Shown: positions 23,025-33,115, counted from the stretch's first letter. The stretch: DNA of 64,000 nucleotides from Cyrtodaria siliqua (GCA_037043455.1 JAWPHD010001144.1:289070-353069); one strand, 5' to 3'. The notes: a model not told the origin generated them from the sequence alone. Made by a program: numbers and translations.

Positions 23025-23099
23025 ACTTCTATGGTGTAATCGGTAAACACATCTACCCTTTGAGGGTAAAAGACCCAGGTTCAAATCCTGGTGGGAGTA
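23025..23099 (+). tRNA. tRNA-Gln(TTG)-like sequence in copy B
   Basis: Same sequence as 15,147-15,221 except a G-to-A change that gives GGGTAAAAGACC and breaks one anticodon-stem pair. Acceptor, D and T arms are unchanged. Probably a pseudogene or element component. Confidence 0.5.
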
Positions 23100-24145
23100 A
23101 AAATTTGTTTGGAAAAAGAGCTGGATTAAGCATTTCTAGTATTTCTAACTTTTGAATTTAATTCAATGAAATCAAATTCAATTTAAACAATCGAATATCA
23201 TAAGTTACAGCATGTCTGGAAACGACCGCGAGGGAAAGAAGCTATTACAAGACAATTGCCCATTTAGCAATAAAATCTTTCATGAGGCCCTCTTTTCGTC
23301 TTTGAAAGCCGTTTCCCTCTTTTGGTTTTGCAATAATGAGCCTCTTATAAAATATTTTACCTAATATTGTAATGCATTGAATGCTCTTAGAAGACAGTCG
23401 CCCAGTTAGTAAAATTATCTTCCCTGAGGCCCTCTTTTCAATTCATCATATTTAAGGCCCTATTATATTACCCTTTGGTCTTAAAATGAAAAACAATGTT
23501 ATTTTGCTACAATAATAGGTCTTTTTTAAATATGTTTACCATATATTTACAAAAATCTTCCCTGAGGCCCTCTTTTGTCCATATTCTTCTCTTTTTGCTA
23601 TGACCTTTGCCCTTTAAATCTTTGTAGCCAAACAGAGACTAACGAGTGGTCGTTTTAGCGCAGGATGAAACCTAACATGTGATGTCGACCAGTTTTCAAG
23701 ACGTTTACACATCCATAAACTCTTCTAACTACATTCTTTTCTTTCACGACTGTTATTATATTTATTACCGGTATCTTATTTTAACCGGGTGTGTCTTTAA
23801 TTGAAATGTTGAAAAATAATAGCTCCATCTTTTCACTGGGCGCTTCAGAGAGCTGAGATCAATGCCAAGAATGGAAGTTTATAACAATTATGTAAATATA
23901 TATTCATTTTTAGATATCATACAGTAGCTGTTTTCACGTTTAATCTTCATTATTGTGATCTTTATTTTTTCATATTGACTACTGTTCGCATTTAGGCAAA
24001 ATAAAAAAAAAGTTAAAAAATAAAAAGACAAAAAAAAGAGACAAAAAATGTGAAATACGGTATACAAAATGCAAAGTCTTATTATGAAGGACTAGTGCTA
24101 GGTTATGGGGAAAAAACAATAATACATGTATGAATTGAATTGAAA

Positions 24146-24459
24146 CGAATGTTGTTTAATGGCTCATCAACACAGTATAGTTTATTTAGAGCTGCCCCAG
24201 AGAGAGGGGAAGGATACATAGGAATCCGAGAACCGTGCCCTACTCTTATTATCAAATAGATTCCTATGGTTCTTTAACGTGCTCGGAGGATAGACCGATA
24301 CACGGTACTGCCCGGTTTACGTCCCCATCCATCATACGAGGCTAACGGAAAGTGTCTTGGTCAAGAACACACCGACGAAACTCAGTGGCGCCATGGAGGA
24401 TTGAACCTGGGGCCTCCGGTTACAAATCCGCCGCGCTACCGACTGCGCCATGCCAGCCC
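24146..24459 (-). mobile_element. SINE family A, full-length, in copy B
   Basis: Counterpart of 16,267-16,579 with few substitutions, including the Thr-like tRNA head and the AATTCA-type tail. It entered the element before A and B diverged. Confidence 0.85.
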
Positions 24460-24848
24460 TAAAGAAATTATTTTTTGTTTCAAAACCCGGTGTAAAACCC
24501 ACATTGTCAATAGATACAGACTTGCTTTACACAGATAATTTTAATGTTATAGTATCAAAAATAAACATTGTTTCATGCTACACTGATTTTTTCTCATATT
24601 TTGTTTTTGGAAAGAGAAAAAAACAATAACCCATACTGTGTAATATATCTGTATATAAATCCATTATCAAAGGACAATGTTTTAGGATAGTTTTAAAGGA
24701 TTAATATACACAACTTCCAAAAAAAAAAAAATTCTATAAAAAACAAGAAGGTTGATCAAGGAAGATCAAGATATAACCAAGGGTATGTTATTTCTAATTA
24801 GTAAGCTAAGCTTTGCATTTCCCAGAATGAAAACATTAAGTTTATTTG

Positions 24849-25757
24849 CTACAGTTTGATACTGGAAAAATCAACAAAGTAAATTGTCTCTATACTCATG
24901 ATACTAGCAAGGCATTGACTCCACATGGTTTCAAACGTATTCATTTTTAAGTTGTTATATGCGATTAGTTTCTCAACTTTGTATAAAGATATTATATACG
25001 TTTTAAAAAGGTTAAGCTGTGGAATTTGACGTTGCATCTTGTTTCGATAAATGTAAAGTTTTGCTTGCATGATGATTTTGCTCAAAAAAGTATTAAATTT
25101 ACTATTTCCAAATAAAAATATCTGTTTCTGTTAAAGTTACGAATGCTGTATTGCATTTTTCTGTAAGATAAGTTTGACGTTTTGACCAGAATTCTTTTAC
25201 TGCTCCACAGTTCCAAAACAGATGTTGGATAGTTTCAGGTGTATCTTTGCAAAAGCTGCACATATCGTTATTAATAATATTCATTTTAGATAAAAGGTAA
25301 TTTGTTCCAAATATCCTATGGTTGATTCTAAATTAAACCAAGGTAACTTAGGATCTTTTGTTATTTTATAAGGTAAGGCATATAATCTTTCAAATTCAAA
25401 GTTTGGAACACTTCTTCATTTTTCCATTTACTTAATGCTTTGGGATATACATTATTTCTAATCATGATGTCATATATGTTTCGACATCCTTTCTCATTTT
25501 GTAGAATTAAGGATAGGATTAGTGGACGAATAGGGTTTGGCTGTTACAGGCTAGATGCACAATATTCAGGTTTGCCAAATAATTCCTGACAGCAGTTATA
25601 ATACCTTCATATTCAAGAAAATTGGACTGTATATTATAGTGTTCATTCAATTCTATGTATGAATAAAGATTTCCATTTTTGTTTAAAATGTCATTGATAA
25701 AAGTTATTCCACCTGTAAACCATCTTTTGTAAAACACACTAGAGCCTCCGATTGAAA
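24849..25757 (-). pseudogene. LINE ORF2 C-terminal fragment in copy B, broken
   Basis: Counterpart of 16,970-17,880. It keeps the FYKRWFTGGITFIND and CSFCKDTPETIQHLFWNC blocks. A 3-bp difference near 25,590 gives IITAVRNY where copy A has an extra residue; frameshifts otherwise persist. Confidence 0.8.
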
Positions 25758-26639
25758 TTTAAACATTTTAAAAATGTTTGATGCTTCAAGAAGCCCTTAT
25801 AAAATAAAATGATGTAATCATTGATCACCTAGTGTTAAATAAACTATTATCATATTGTTTATATTAAATATATGATATCTGGAATGTTTTCACTAGATGA
25901 TATATGTATAAGATCTATATCTTACAATAAACTAACCCTCATGTCAAAGGTGTACCCTAATGTCTGTGGATTGGAGAAAATATATATACTTGCAGACCAT
26001 ATAAGCGTAATTTAACAATATATCAAGTACCATGGACGCCATGGACGCCATGGACGTCAGTATGGACTTCATGAGTCATATCTTTCTTTGTTTAGAGTTT
26101 TATTAATTGATTTACTGATACAATATCAAGTTCATATATGCATGCAGCTGACATATCACTCTCGACTGACAAAACGGTAAACAATCACTCCCATAATATG
26201 ATATAATCATAATTACAATGTCTCTTCCTCCTTTCCCTTCAATTCAACCGTAATATTAAAGTATATATTTGGAAAACTCAACAAATGCTTCCAAACTGTC
26301 AGTCATTATATGGAACGAACTGTTTGGGACCGAACGAACCGTTTTGGGCCGAAACGTCTTGATTTCAACTACGGGATTTATTTTGTTAAAAAGTATAATT
26401 TATCGGTCATAGCGATAAAATATCAAGAAATTGATCAAAATCACTCACTTATCTGCAATATTTTCATCAATACAACATTATATAGAAGAGCACTATTTTG
26501 CGGAGAGCTACAATCGAAAACCGAACCAAATGCTGCATTTTGATGCAAAAAACCATTGAGCGGCACCCAATACTCTCCGAGCCACTATTCCCGAGTACGG
26601 AAATTGGCGAAGAGTTCCGATTGGGATACCTGGTGAAAC

Positions 26640-27100
26640 ACGCCATCCATGCAAATGTCATGTTACTCGGACTGCTCGGACTGCACGTAGTGTCGTAACA
26701 AGAATTCTATACATTTATTAGGCCCGTACTGGTAAATACTGGCAAATTTACTCATAATACACAGCTTTTAAAATCATAACTTTCTTAATAGTTGATGGAT
26801 TTTGATGAAATAAACGCCAAAACAACTTTTTCTTTATCGATAAAATGAATCGAGTAAAATATCATTTATTAGATATAGGCATCGATTAAAAGTGATGCGC
26901 TTGGCAAAAATATACCAAAATTCCTATTCAAAATCAGGGAAAATGAGGCCCCGACAAACACAGTTAAAAACTCTTAATGAATATGCACTCATTTTGTTAC
27001 AGTGTTTTTCGTAATCCCCCGGTTTTCACTATAGGAGTTCCTCTGACCCTATAAAGCCGCAAAAAAAAGGCTTTTAGGGTCAGAGAAGGCACGGATTACA
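26640..27100. other. Flank downstream of copy B, nothing recognised
   Basis: No supportable gene. A short inverted pair GGGTCAGAG/CTCTGACCC occurs near 27,040-27,090. Confidence 0.4.
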
Positions 27101-27119
27101 TGATGAAGTCGAGATGTTC

Positions 27120-27685
27120 ATAACGTGGTAAACGTTCCGGTTCAATGATTTTTGAGGCAATTATGGCCCTTTGATTATATTCACACAATACAACTTGTGC
27201 ACGCTTTTTCTCCATGACTTTCGCGAAACTATGAGAAGCATCGGACAGCATACACGTGTAACATCATTTTGTTACGGTTCAATGGGTTTGAGTTATGGCC
27301 CTTTGAATATTTTCACACAAAAACATGTCCGCACTTTGTCTCCATAACCCCTTAATGGATTTCACCAAACTTTGTGAGAAGTGTCAGCATGAAATGGAGA
27401 TACGCATAACATTCGTCTCGCTCCGGCTCCATGATTTTGTGCCAGAATTATGTCCCTTTGAATATTTTCACACACATTTTTTCTCCGCTATTTCTTCATA
27501 ACCCCTTGATGGATTTTCACAAAAGTTTGTGAAAAGCATCAGTATGAATTCCTCCGTTCTGGTTTGATAAATTCAGACCGAGCTAAGGCCGTTTAAATAT
27601 TGTCAAGCAAAATATCTTGCACGCGCTATTTCTCTATAACCATCTGATTAGATTTAACAAACTGTGTCAGAAGCATCTGCATCGG
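27120..27685. repeat. Diverged tandem array, unit roughly 140-150 bp
   Basis: Recurrent phrases in fixed order are GGTTCAATGATTTT, TATGGCCCTTTGAATATTTT, CACACAA, TTTCTCCATAACC and AAACTTTGTGAGAAGCATC. They repeat about four times at strong divergence. The array continues after the inserted SINE and TIR element (e.g. 29,205-29,290 and 30,285-30,350). Confidence 0.65.
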
Positions 27686-27936
27686 AGCGTCCGTGGCCGA
27701 GTTGTAAGAGTCTCTGACCGCTGTAGGTTCGATCCCTCAGGGGCCTAGGAATCTTTATGTGAGGAAGCTATCCATTTGGCTTGCGGAACGCCGGTGGTTC
27801 TACCCAGGTGCCCGCCCGTGCACGAAAATTGCCCGGAGGGGCACCTAGGGTCTTCCTCCACCAGTAGAAGCTGGAAAGTCGCCATATGACCTTAGCTGTT
27901 GGTGTGACTATAAAATCCAATCCAATTCAATTCAAA
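27686..27936 (+). mobile_element. SINE family B, near full-length
   Basis: The head GCGTCCGTGGCCGAGTTGTA with B box GGTTCGATCCC is tRNA-Ser/Leu-like with part of the anticodon arm lost. The body has GGAAGCTATCCATTTGGCTT, TTCTACCCAGGTGCC and CATATGACCTTAGCTG, and the tail is CCAATCCAATTCAATTCAA. It is inserted inside the diverged tandem array (after GAAGCATCTGCATC, a phrase repeated after the tail). Confidence 0.85.
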
Positions 27937-28092
27937 GCATCTGCATCATAATTTATGGAGATACCATATCATAGTTGGGTTTTGGTTCAGTGTTTCTTGA
28001 TGTGAGTTCTGGCCCCTTGAATATTTTTCTCAGAAAAACTATTTTGTATGCTGTTTCTTATACGGATTTATCCCGAACTTTGTGCGAAGCAT

Positions 28093-28358
28093 TGTTAGAC
28101 CGTATAGAGCTCCTTTCGGATAGAGCTACCTGGGGAGCTTTATCCGGAGCATTCGTTCGAATAAATTTCCCGGGGAGATCAATTCGAAATAATGTTCCGA
28201 ATAAAGCTACTCGGGAGCTTTATTTGAATGGTAGGTGCCTCTGATCTGATCTAGTCCCGGATAAAGCTCCTCATATTAACATGTCTCGCGATTTGATTGT
28301 TAGAGCTAACATTCCCTAAACATGAGATTTGTTGTTGTTGCTGCTGCTGTTGCCGCTC

Positions 28359-28396
<38 letters not shown>

Positions 28397-29155
28397 AATG
28401 ATGAAGACGACAATTATGATTTTGATTAAAATGTTATGATGGTGATGGTTATGAGGATAATAGCGGAGTATAAATTACTCCACAAATAAATAGGCTATGA
28501 GCCCTGGAACACTTTGGCTCCGACATTGAAGGTCGACATTGAATTTGAACAGGGTTTGAATATCGAGTCAGCTCACAGATCGAAACTCGACATATAACAT
28601 AGGCGAATTTCGAGCTGAGTTTGAATATCGAGATACGTTTGAGATCGAAATGTAACGTACGTGTATAAAAATGCTCGATAATCATCCGCAGACGGATGGA
28701 CGAAAGAAATGGTTGCAAACCTATAGTCAACTCCGGTGCACACAACTAGGGACTACTTATCAGTGGTCTCCTTGCGTGTAACAATGAAGGGATGTTGATG
28801 ATGATAAAGCTTTGCAGGTTGTGGTTATGATGGTGGTTATTTAGAATATTTGTGAATATACTGCCAAACAGAATTCAAGGTGCACACCCAAATATGGGCA
28901 AAATAGACATTTACAAAACGAAGATTTTATTTAGCGCTCATGCACGGACAGACAGTGGTAATCATAGTCTTAATGCCCGCTAGCGACAATACTTAACGAC
29001 ATTACTTCACCATAATGCTCTGTTGTGTTTTAGCAGAAGAGCTCAATACTAATTCGAATAAAGCTACCTGTCTTTTTGAATTTCCAGATAGCTATATCCG
29101 TACGGGTAAAGCTCCCTGGGGAGCTCTATCCGAAGGGGCTCTATTCGGTCCAACA
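28093..29155. mobile_element. 1,063-bp TIR element with 6-bp target duplication
   Basis: The ends TGTTAGACCGTATAGAGCTC and (reverse complement of the right end) TGTTGGACCGAATAGAGCCC form inverted repeats of about 60 bp. AAGCAT is duplicated exactly outside (28087-28092, 29156-29161), interrupting the host phrase GAAGCATCAGTATGAA. Subterminal sequence repeats AGCT...TATCC modules in both orientations. The interior has a GAT microsatellite and no transposase frame. Confidence 0.85.
28359..28396. repeat. (GAT)n microsatellite
   Basis: About twelve GAT units followed by interrupted copies, inside the 1,063-bp element. Confidence 0.9.
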
Positions 29156-29368
29156 AAGCATCAGTATGAAGTGGCAATGCGTTATTTCTCTTTAACCATC
29201 TGATGAGGTTTTAACACACTTTGTGAGAAGCATCTGCATCATATGGAGATACCATATCATAGTTGGGTTTTGGTGTAGTGATTTTTAACTCTACTGATCA
29301 AAGATCAGCAGAGCTTATGCCGTGGTGCAGTGTCCGTCGTCCGTGCGTAAACGTGTTTGTTTTGTTTT

Positions 29369-30245
29369 GTAGCGAATACTCCTCTGAAACTACTTGATGG
29401 ATTTTCATGAAACTTTACAGAAATGTTGCCCACGATTTAGTTGATCCTAGTAAAAATTCATGTTGATGTGAAATCCATGATGGCCACCAAAGCTAAAAAT
29501 ATATTTTTGAAAAAACAAGTTTGTAGCGACTACTCCTCTGAAATTACTTGATGGATTTTCATCAAACTTCACAAGATTGTTGCTCCTGACGTCTGATTGA
29601 TCTTAGCAAAATTGCAGTTATGCCGAAACATCAAGATGGCCTCCACGGCTAAAGATAGATTTTTTTAAAAAAAAGTCGTGGCGACTACTTCTTGAAAACT
29701 ATAAGTAATATTGATATGGGACTTTTTCTAAAATGATTAGCATGACATGATGTTGGTCATTGCCGAAATCATTTTGATTCAACGTTAAACATGGCTGCCA
29801 GCGGCAATCTTTGTTTACATAAAGTTATATACTAAAAGCGTGTAGCGACTACTCCTCTGAAACTACTTGACGGAGTTTCATAAAACTTCACAGGAATGTT
29901 CCACTTGATATCTTGTTGATCCTAGTAAAACTTGAGGTTGGCTGGAAATTTAATATGGGCGCCACGGCTAAAAATATTTTTTTAAAAAACAACTTTGTAG
30001 TGACTACTTTTTGAAAACTATAAGTGATATAAATTAATTTATATAGGATTTTTTTCTAAAATGATCAGCAGGACATGTTGTTGATCCTTGTAGAAAATCA
30101 TTTGATTCGACTTAAACATGGCTGCCAGCTGCCATCTTTGTTTACATAGAGTTATACAGTAAAATAGTGTAGAGACTACTCCTCTGAAACTACTTGACCG
30201 ATGTTCATGAAACTTCACAGGAATGTTGATCGAGCTATCAAAAAC
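29369..30245 (+). repeat. Tandem array, units of 154-172 bp
   Basis: GTAGCGACTACTCCTCTGAA-type starts occur at 29,369, 29,523, 29,678, 29,841, 29,997 and 30,169. Each is followed by ACTACTTGATGG, TTTTCATGAAACTT and a GATGGCC..GGCTAAAAATA-like block. Odd and even units differ consistently (two subtypes), suggesting a two-unit higher-order period of about 310-330 bp. It is non-coding. Confidence 0.8.
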
Positions 30246-30384
30246 ATATCAATAGAGCTTCCAGGTCATTGACATCTTGTTGATGTGAGTTCTGGCCCCT
30301 TGAATATCTTTCTCAGAAAAAATATTTTGTATGCTATTTCCTGATACGACAGACTTTTTTTCTCCAAAAGACAGATTTTTAAGA

Positions 30385-30520
30385 ATACATATAGCCGGAA
30401 CTCAGCTATAGCGAATTGTCGCCTATAACGAGATTTTTTTCGGTTCGCCGTCTAACTCCTCAAGTCTTTGCTTAATGCTATAGCGCTTTCTTGGTTATAG
30501 CAAAGCACTTAAATTGAACG
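30385..30520. repeat. Short motif of possible transposon-end origin
   Basis: CTATAGCGAATTGTCGCCTATAACGAG and nearby GCTATAGCGCTTTC resemble, from memory, ends of pogo/Tigger-type elements. Only one end is visible and no partner was found. Confidence 0.3.
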
Positions 30521-30807
30521 TTTAGTTTCAAATAAAAACATTTCATCTTTATTTCACTTTTCCATTTTATTCTCTGTCGTTGCTACACCAAATAGAACTC
30601 ACTACTAATTTTACACAAACAAAACACACGTGATGCTGTAATTCCAATGCAATGAATTAAAACAAATATATTCTACAATTTTCATTCTTATTGCCGCTCG
30701 TCTTCATAGTATATATTGTATACTATGACTTTTCTTGTTATATATATATACTATTAGTATGTTTATGAGACATCTCCCGCCTGGATTGTAAGGTATTGTC
30801 ATTTTTT

Positions 30808-31073
30808 TTAATTGGTACGCGGCAGTATGTTATTGATATATTTATGTACGTCGTTGGGTAATTCACAAGATAAATGTAAAGGCTTCAGTATAAAAAGCTC
30901 CATGTTTTGTGCCAATTTTTTTTCCTCATGAACTTCAAACGGAAGAACAGACGTGAGAATCATGGCTGTTATGGTACATACCATGATTCGTTGTTCTTTA
31001 ATTATCCACAGGACTCCGTACCGACCCCCGTACGCATATTTCCGACGAGGTTTCTGAAGGTACCAAGCAATGC
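30808..31073 (-). CDS. Exon 2 of the minus member of a mirrored gene pair, function unknown
   Basis: The frame runs from a splice acceptor (TTTATGCAG at the 31,073 boundary) to a stop at 30,808, about 88 codons. It starts in phase 1 with GIAWYLQKP, followed by KYAYGGRYGVLWIIKEQR, a hydrophobic MVCTITAMILTSVLP stretch (possible membrane segment) and an acidic end. The plus-strand mirror copy at 31,526 encodes the same LFGIAxxLQKP block. I do not recognise the family. It may be a pseudogene, because no in-frame start was found upstream. Confidence 0.45.
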
Positions 31074-31142
31074 CTGCATAAACATCCACCGTGTTTCAAT
31101 AGAACAAACCTTAAATACCACAACTGCATGCAGAAGACTTAC

Positions 31143-31236
31143 CAAAGAGAGGAAAGACACGCCGATAGTGTCGGTACTCGAAGACCACTGTTAGAGGTCC
31201 GACATTTTCATTGTTTACGTTCGAAATAATCTGGTT
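31143..31236 (-). CDS. Exon 1 (partial) of the minus member of the mirrored pair
   Basis: It ends at a donor CTCTTTG|GTAAGT. In phase 1 it encodes VVFEYRHYRRVFPLFG across the junction with 31,073. The 69-bp intron (31,074-31,142) has consensus GT/AG ends. No ATG is in frame, and the start is uncertain. Confidence 0.35.
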
Positions 31237-31257
31237 GTCGTATGACGTATCGTTCCC

Positions 31258-31342
31258 TATTTGGAAACTTAACCCCGCCCTACGCTTTCCTGTTAAAGTT
31301 GTCGATTTGTGTCAGCTGTGTGCGGGTTTAAGTTTCCAAATA
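31258..31342. repeat. Central hairpin of the mirrored locus
   Basis: TATTTGGAAACTTAA-CCCGC (left) pairs with GCGGG-TTAAGTTTCCAAATA (right). It lies midway between the two divergent gene copies and could act as a shared divergent promoter region or mark the inversion point. TGACGT occurs just outside (TATGACGTATC). Confidence 0.7.
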
Positions 31343-31368
31343 CGGAATACGTGTCAGCGCGAGATATG

Positions 31369-31455
31369 TCGAAATGTAAATATTTTAGAAAATGTCTGCT
31401 TAAAAAAAGGAGTCGTACGAAAATGCCTAAGATAGACGAGGTTTCCTTCTCTTTG
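31369..31455 (+). pseudogene. Exon 1 of the plus member of the mirrored pair
   Basis: It ends at CTCTTTG|GTGAGT. Phase 1 gives RRGFLLFG, matching RRVFPLFG of the minus copy. An alternative phase-0 frame from ATGCCTAAG would give a short peptide that stops soon after the splice. Interpreted as a diverged, probably non-functional copy. Confidence 0.4.
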
Positions 31456-31525
31456 GTGAGTTGTATGCATGCACGCTTGGAATTTAAGGTTTTAATCTTT
31501 TGAAATACGGCTGTTGTTTATGCAG

Positions 31526-31586
31526 GCATTGCTCGATTTCTTCAGAAACCTCTCTTGATGGAGAAGATCTTGATACTTAAATAGTC
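31526..31586 (+). pseudogene. Exon 2 of the plus member of the mirrored pair
   Basis: It follows acceptor TTTATGCAG after a 70-bp intron. It encodes IARFLQKPLL and stops at about 20 codons. Downstream non-coding sequence to about 31,670 still aligns with the minus copy (GGTAATGTAC, CCATAA, CGATTCTCGCAG). Confidence 0.45.
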
Positions 31587-31899
31587 TATAAAGGGTGGCA
31601 TCGTAGTCTGTGGTAATGTACACGCCATAAGAGCTACTACGATTCTCGCAGTTAACGGAAGAAAGGATTTCTCATATATACGTAGATCGTAGATGCTCAA
31701 ATAATAGCAAAATACATTCCTCGATTTTTTGAAAGAAAAGGCTTCAATACACATTCAATCGTTCAGAATCTTTAAACAATTACACAACGCGATACTAACT
31801 ACTGACTACATCACACTTGAGGTAATGGCTTACGGTCCGGCTGTTGTCGTGTCACTGTTTCTTAATACACACTCAATAATATCTACTATTGAATTGAAT

Positions 31900-31926
31900 T
31901 GTTGTTTAACGGCTCATCAACACAGC
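31900..31926 (-). mobile_element. SINE family A fragment, 3' end
   Basis: TTGTTTAACGGCTCATCAAC, with the adjoining GAATTGAATT tail, is the SINE-A end. The rest resumes at about 32,370, so the SINE is interrupted by the tRNA-Met-like array and its SINE-C-like body. Confidence 0.75.
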
Positions 31927-31940
31927 TTATAGGAATCATG

Positions 31941-32180
31941 GAGCACTGTGGTCTAGTTTGTAGAGCGTTGTGGTCTAGTGGTAGAGCGTTGTGGTCTAGT
32001 GGTAGAGCGTTGTGGTCTAGTGGTAGAGCGTTGTGGTCTAGTGGTAGAGCGTTGTGGTCTAGTGGTAGAGCGTTGTGGTCTAGTGGTAGAGCGTTGTGAT
32101 CTAGTGGTAGAGCGTTGTGGTCTAGTGGTAGAGCGTTGTGATCTAGTGGTAGCGCGTTGTGGTCTAGTGGTAGAGAGAGC
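31941..32180 (+). repeat. 21-bp array of tRNA 5' halves (A-box array)
   Basis: About eleven tandem units of GTTGTGGTCTAGTGGTAGAGC: one diverged unit at 31,941-31,966, then starts at 31,967 + 21n to 32,135, and a 25-bp unit at 32,156. Each is identical or nearly so to the first 21 nt of the tRNA-like sequence at 32,181, including its A-box-like TGGTCTAGTGG. Protein frames crossing it are artefacts. Confidence 0.95.
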
Positions 32181-32248
32181 GTTGTGGTCTAGTGGTAGAG
32201 CGTTGGATCCATGATCCAAAAGTCGTGGGTTCGATCCCCGCCATAACC
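32181..32248 (+). tRNA. tRNA-Met(CAT)-like sequence ending the array
   Basis: The acceptor GTTGTGG/CCATAAC pairs fully with one G-U. The anticodon arm is TTGGA-TCCATGA-TCCAA (anticodon CAT) and the T arm GTGGG-TTCGATC-CCCGC. The D region is short, two nucleotides fewer than usual between acceptor and D stem. It is followed by GTGTCCTTGAGAAAGACAC, a SINE-type body, so it is probably a SINE head rather than a cellular tRNA. Confidence 0.6.
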
Positions 32249-32369
32249 ACATGTGTTGTGTCCTTGAGAAAGACACTTTATTACTGGTTCTATCCAGGAA
32301 GACAATAAAGTACCTTAGCTAAAGCAAATCGCTTACAACAGGTATAGAATTAGATAATTTAAAAATTTA
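32249..32369 (+). mobile_element. SINE body following the tRNA-Met-like head
   Basis: GTCCTTGAGAAAGACACTTT then GGTTCTATCCAGGAAGACAA resemble the middle of SINE family C, whose 3' tails are elsewhere in the window. It stops before a recognisable tail. Confidence 0.6.
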
Positions 32370-32535
32370 ATCCGGGAACAGCGTCTACTGTTACTCTTCT
32401 ATTATATCTCCAATAGTTCGTTAACGTGCTCGGATTCCGATAGACGGTTTACGTCGCCATCCTATGGACGAGTCTAAGGGGAGTGTCTTGCTAAAAGAAA
32501 CACCGACGAAACTCATTGGCATCGGTGAGGCTCGA
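32370..32535 (-). mobile_element. SINE family A fragment, 5' part
   Basis: It contains AATCCGGGAACAG, TTCGTTAACGTGCTCGGA, GACGGTTTACGTCGCCATCC, GAGTGTCTTGCTAAAAG and CCGACGAAACTCATTGGC, all SINE-A phrases, ending within the tRNA-like head. Together with 31,900-31,926 it frames the inserted array. Confidence 0.75.
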
Positions 32536-32673
32536 ACCCTTCTATACTATTATTGAACAGTTAACTCTGTTTTATATGATGAATGTGACTATTTGAAAGT
32601 TAGTTTAATAATATTGTATTGCAGATATATTACAATACATCAATTCAACCCGGCGAATAAGTATATGCCTTTG

Positions 32674-32842
32674 TCAATACTTGAAGTTTCCAACATAGTT
32701 GTCATAGATAGGGTGATGTTTCTTATTGTTCAAAGTGTTAAATCCCGATGGTAGGTCAAGCGTTTCTACTTCTTCTAGAAACGCTCGACTCTTGAAGTCA
32801 GTGACGAATATACCGGAAGTGTGTGTTTTATACTTGGCGTTC
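32674..32842 (-). CDS. Receptor gene: probable last exon, cytoplasmic tail
   Basis: An acceptor TATGATTTCAG precedes an open frame of about 56 codons ending in TGA at 32,674-32,676. The peptide has no hydrophobic segment. It contains TSGIFVTDFKSRAFLEEVE and ends HHPIYDNYVGNFKY, with tyrosines in acidic/aromatic context that could be phosphorylation sites. The frame needs a phase-2 upstream exon. That fits the 60-bp exon at 33,944 in one reading but leaves the transmembrane exon's donor uncertain. Confidence 0.5.
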
Positions 32843-33115
32843 CTGAAATCATACACAAGTTTAAATGCCATACCTCATATAAAGCTTTCATTATTTACGC
32901 TAGTCAGTAATTATTGTGCGTTATATTAGTATTCGAAAGATGTGTATTACCTTCTTTTAGTAATAAATAGACAAAAGTTTAAATGCCATACCTTATATAA
33001 CTGTTTCATTCTTCACGCTAATCAGTAATTATCGTGCGTTATATTGATATGTATTACCTTCTCTTAGTAATACATAGAGTATGGTCTCATCGAGTTAGTT
33101 AATTTAAACAACGAG

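Larger units (their letters stand above)
18752..26623. mobile_element. Large TIR element, copy B (7.87 kb)
   Basis: Same orientation, ends and internal order as copy A, beginning 12 bp after A's right end. Its own 9-bp target duplication is GGATACCTG (18743-18751 and 26624-26632). Compared with A it carries an extra 837-bp TIR element (20635-21471), lacks A's 295-bp element, and has the 368-bp small element at a different place. Most other stretches match A with scattered point changes and short indels. No transposase frame is present. Confidence 0.9.

Noticed and set aside
11370..26623. Plain tandem segmental duplication as the explanation of copies A and B
   Set aside because: Each copy has matching inverted ends and a different exact 9-bp target duplication, which transposition explains and simple duplication does not.
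27975..28244. 89-codon plus-strand frame at the edge of the 1,063-bp element
   Set aside because: Crosses the boundary between the host array and the TIR, so it cannot be an ancestral gene.
31899..32276. Open frames rich in RALWSSG or TTRPQRS repeats on both strands
   Set aside because: They arise from the 21-bp tRNA-half array, whose unit length is a multiple of three, not from a protein gene.
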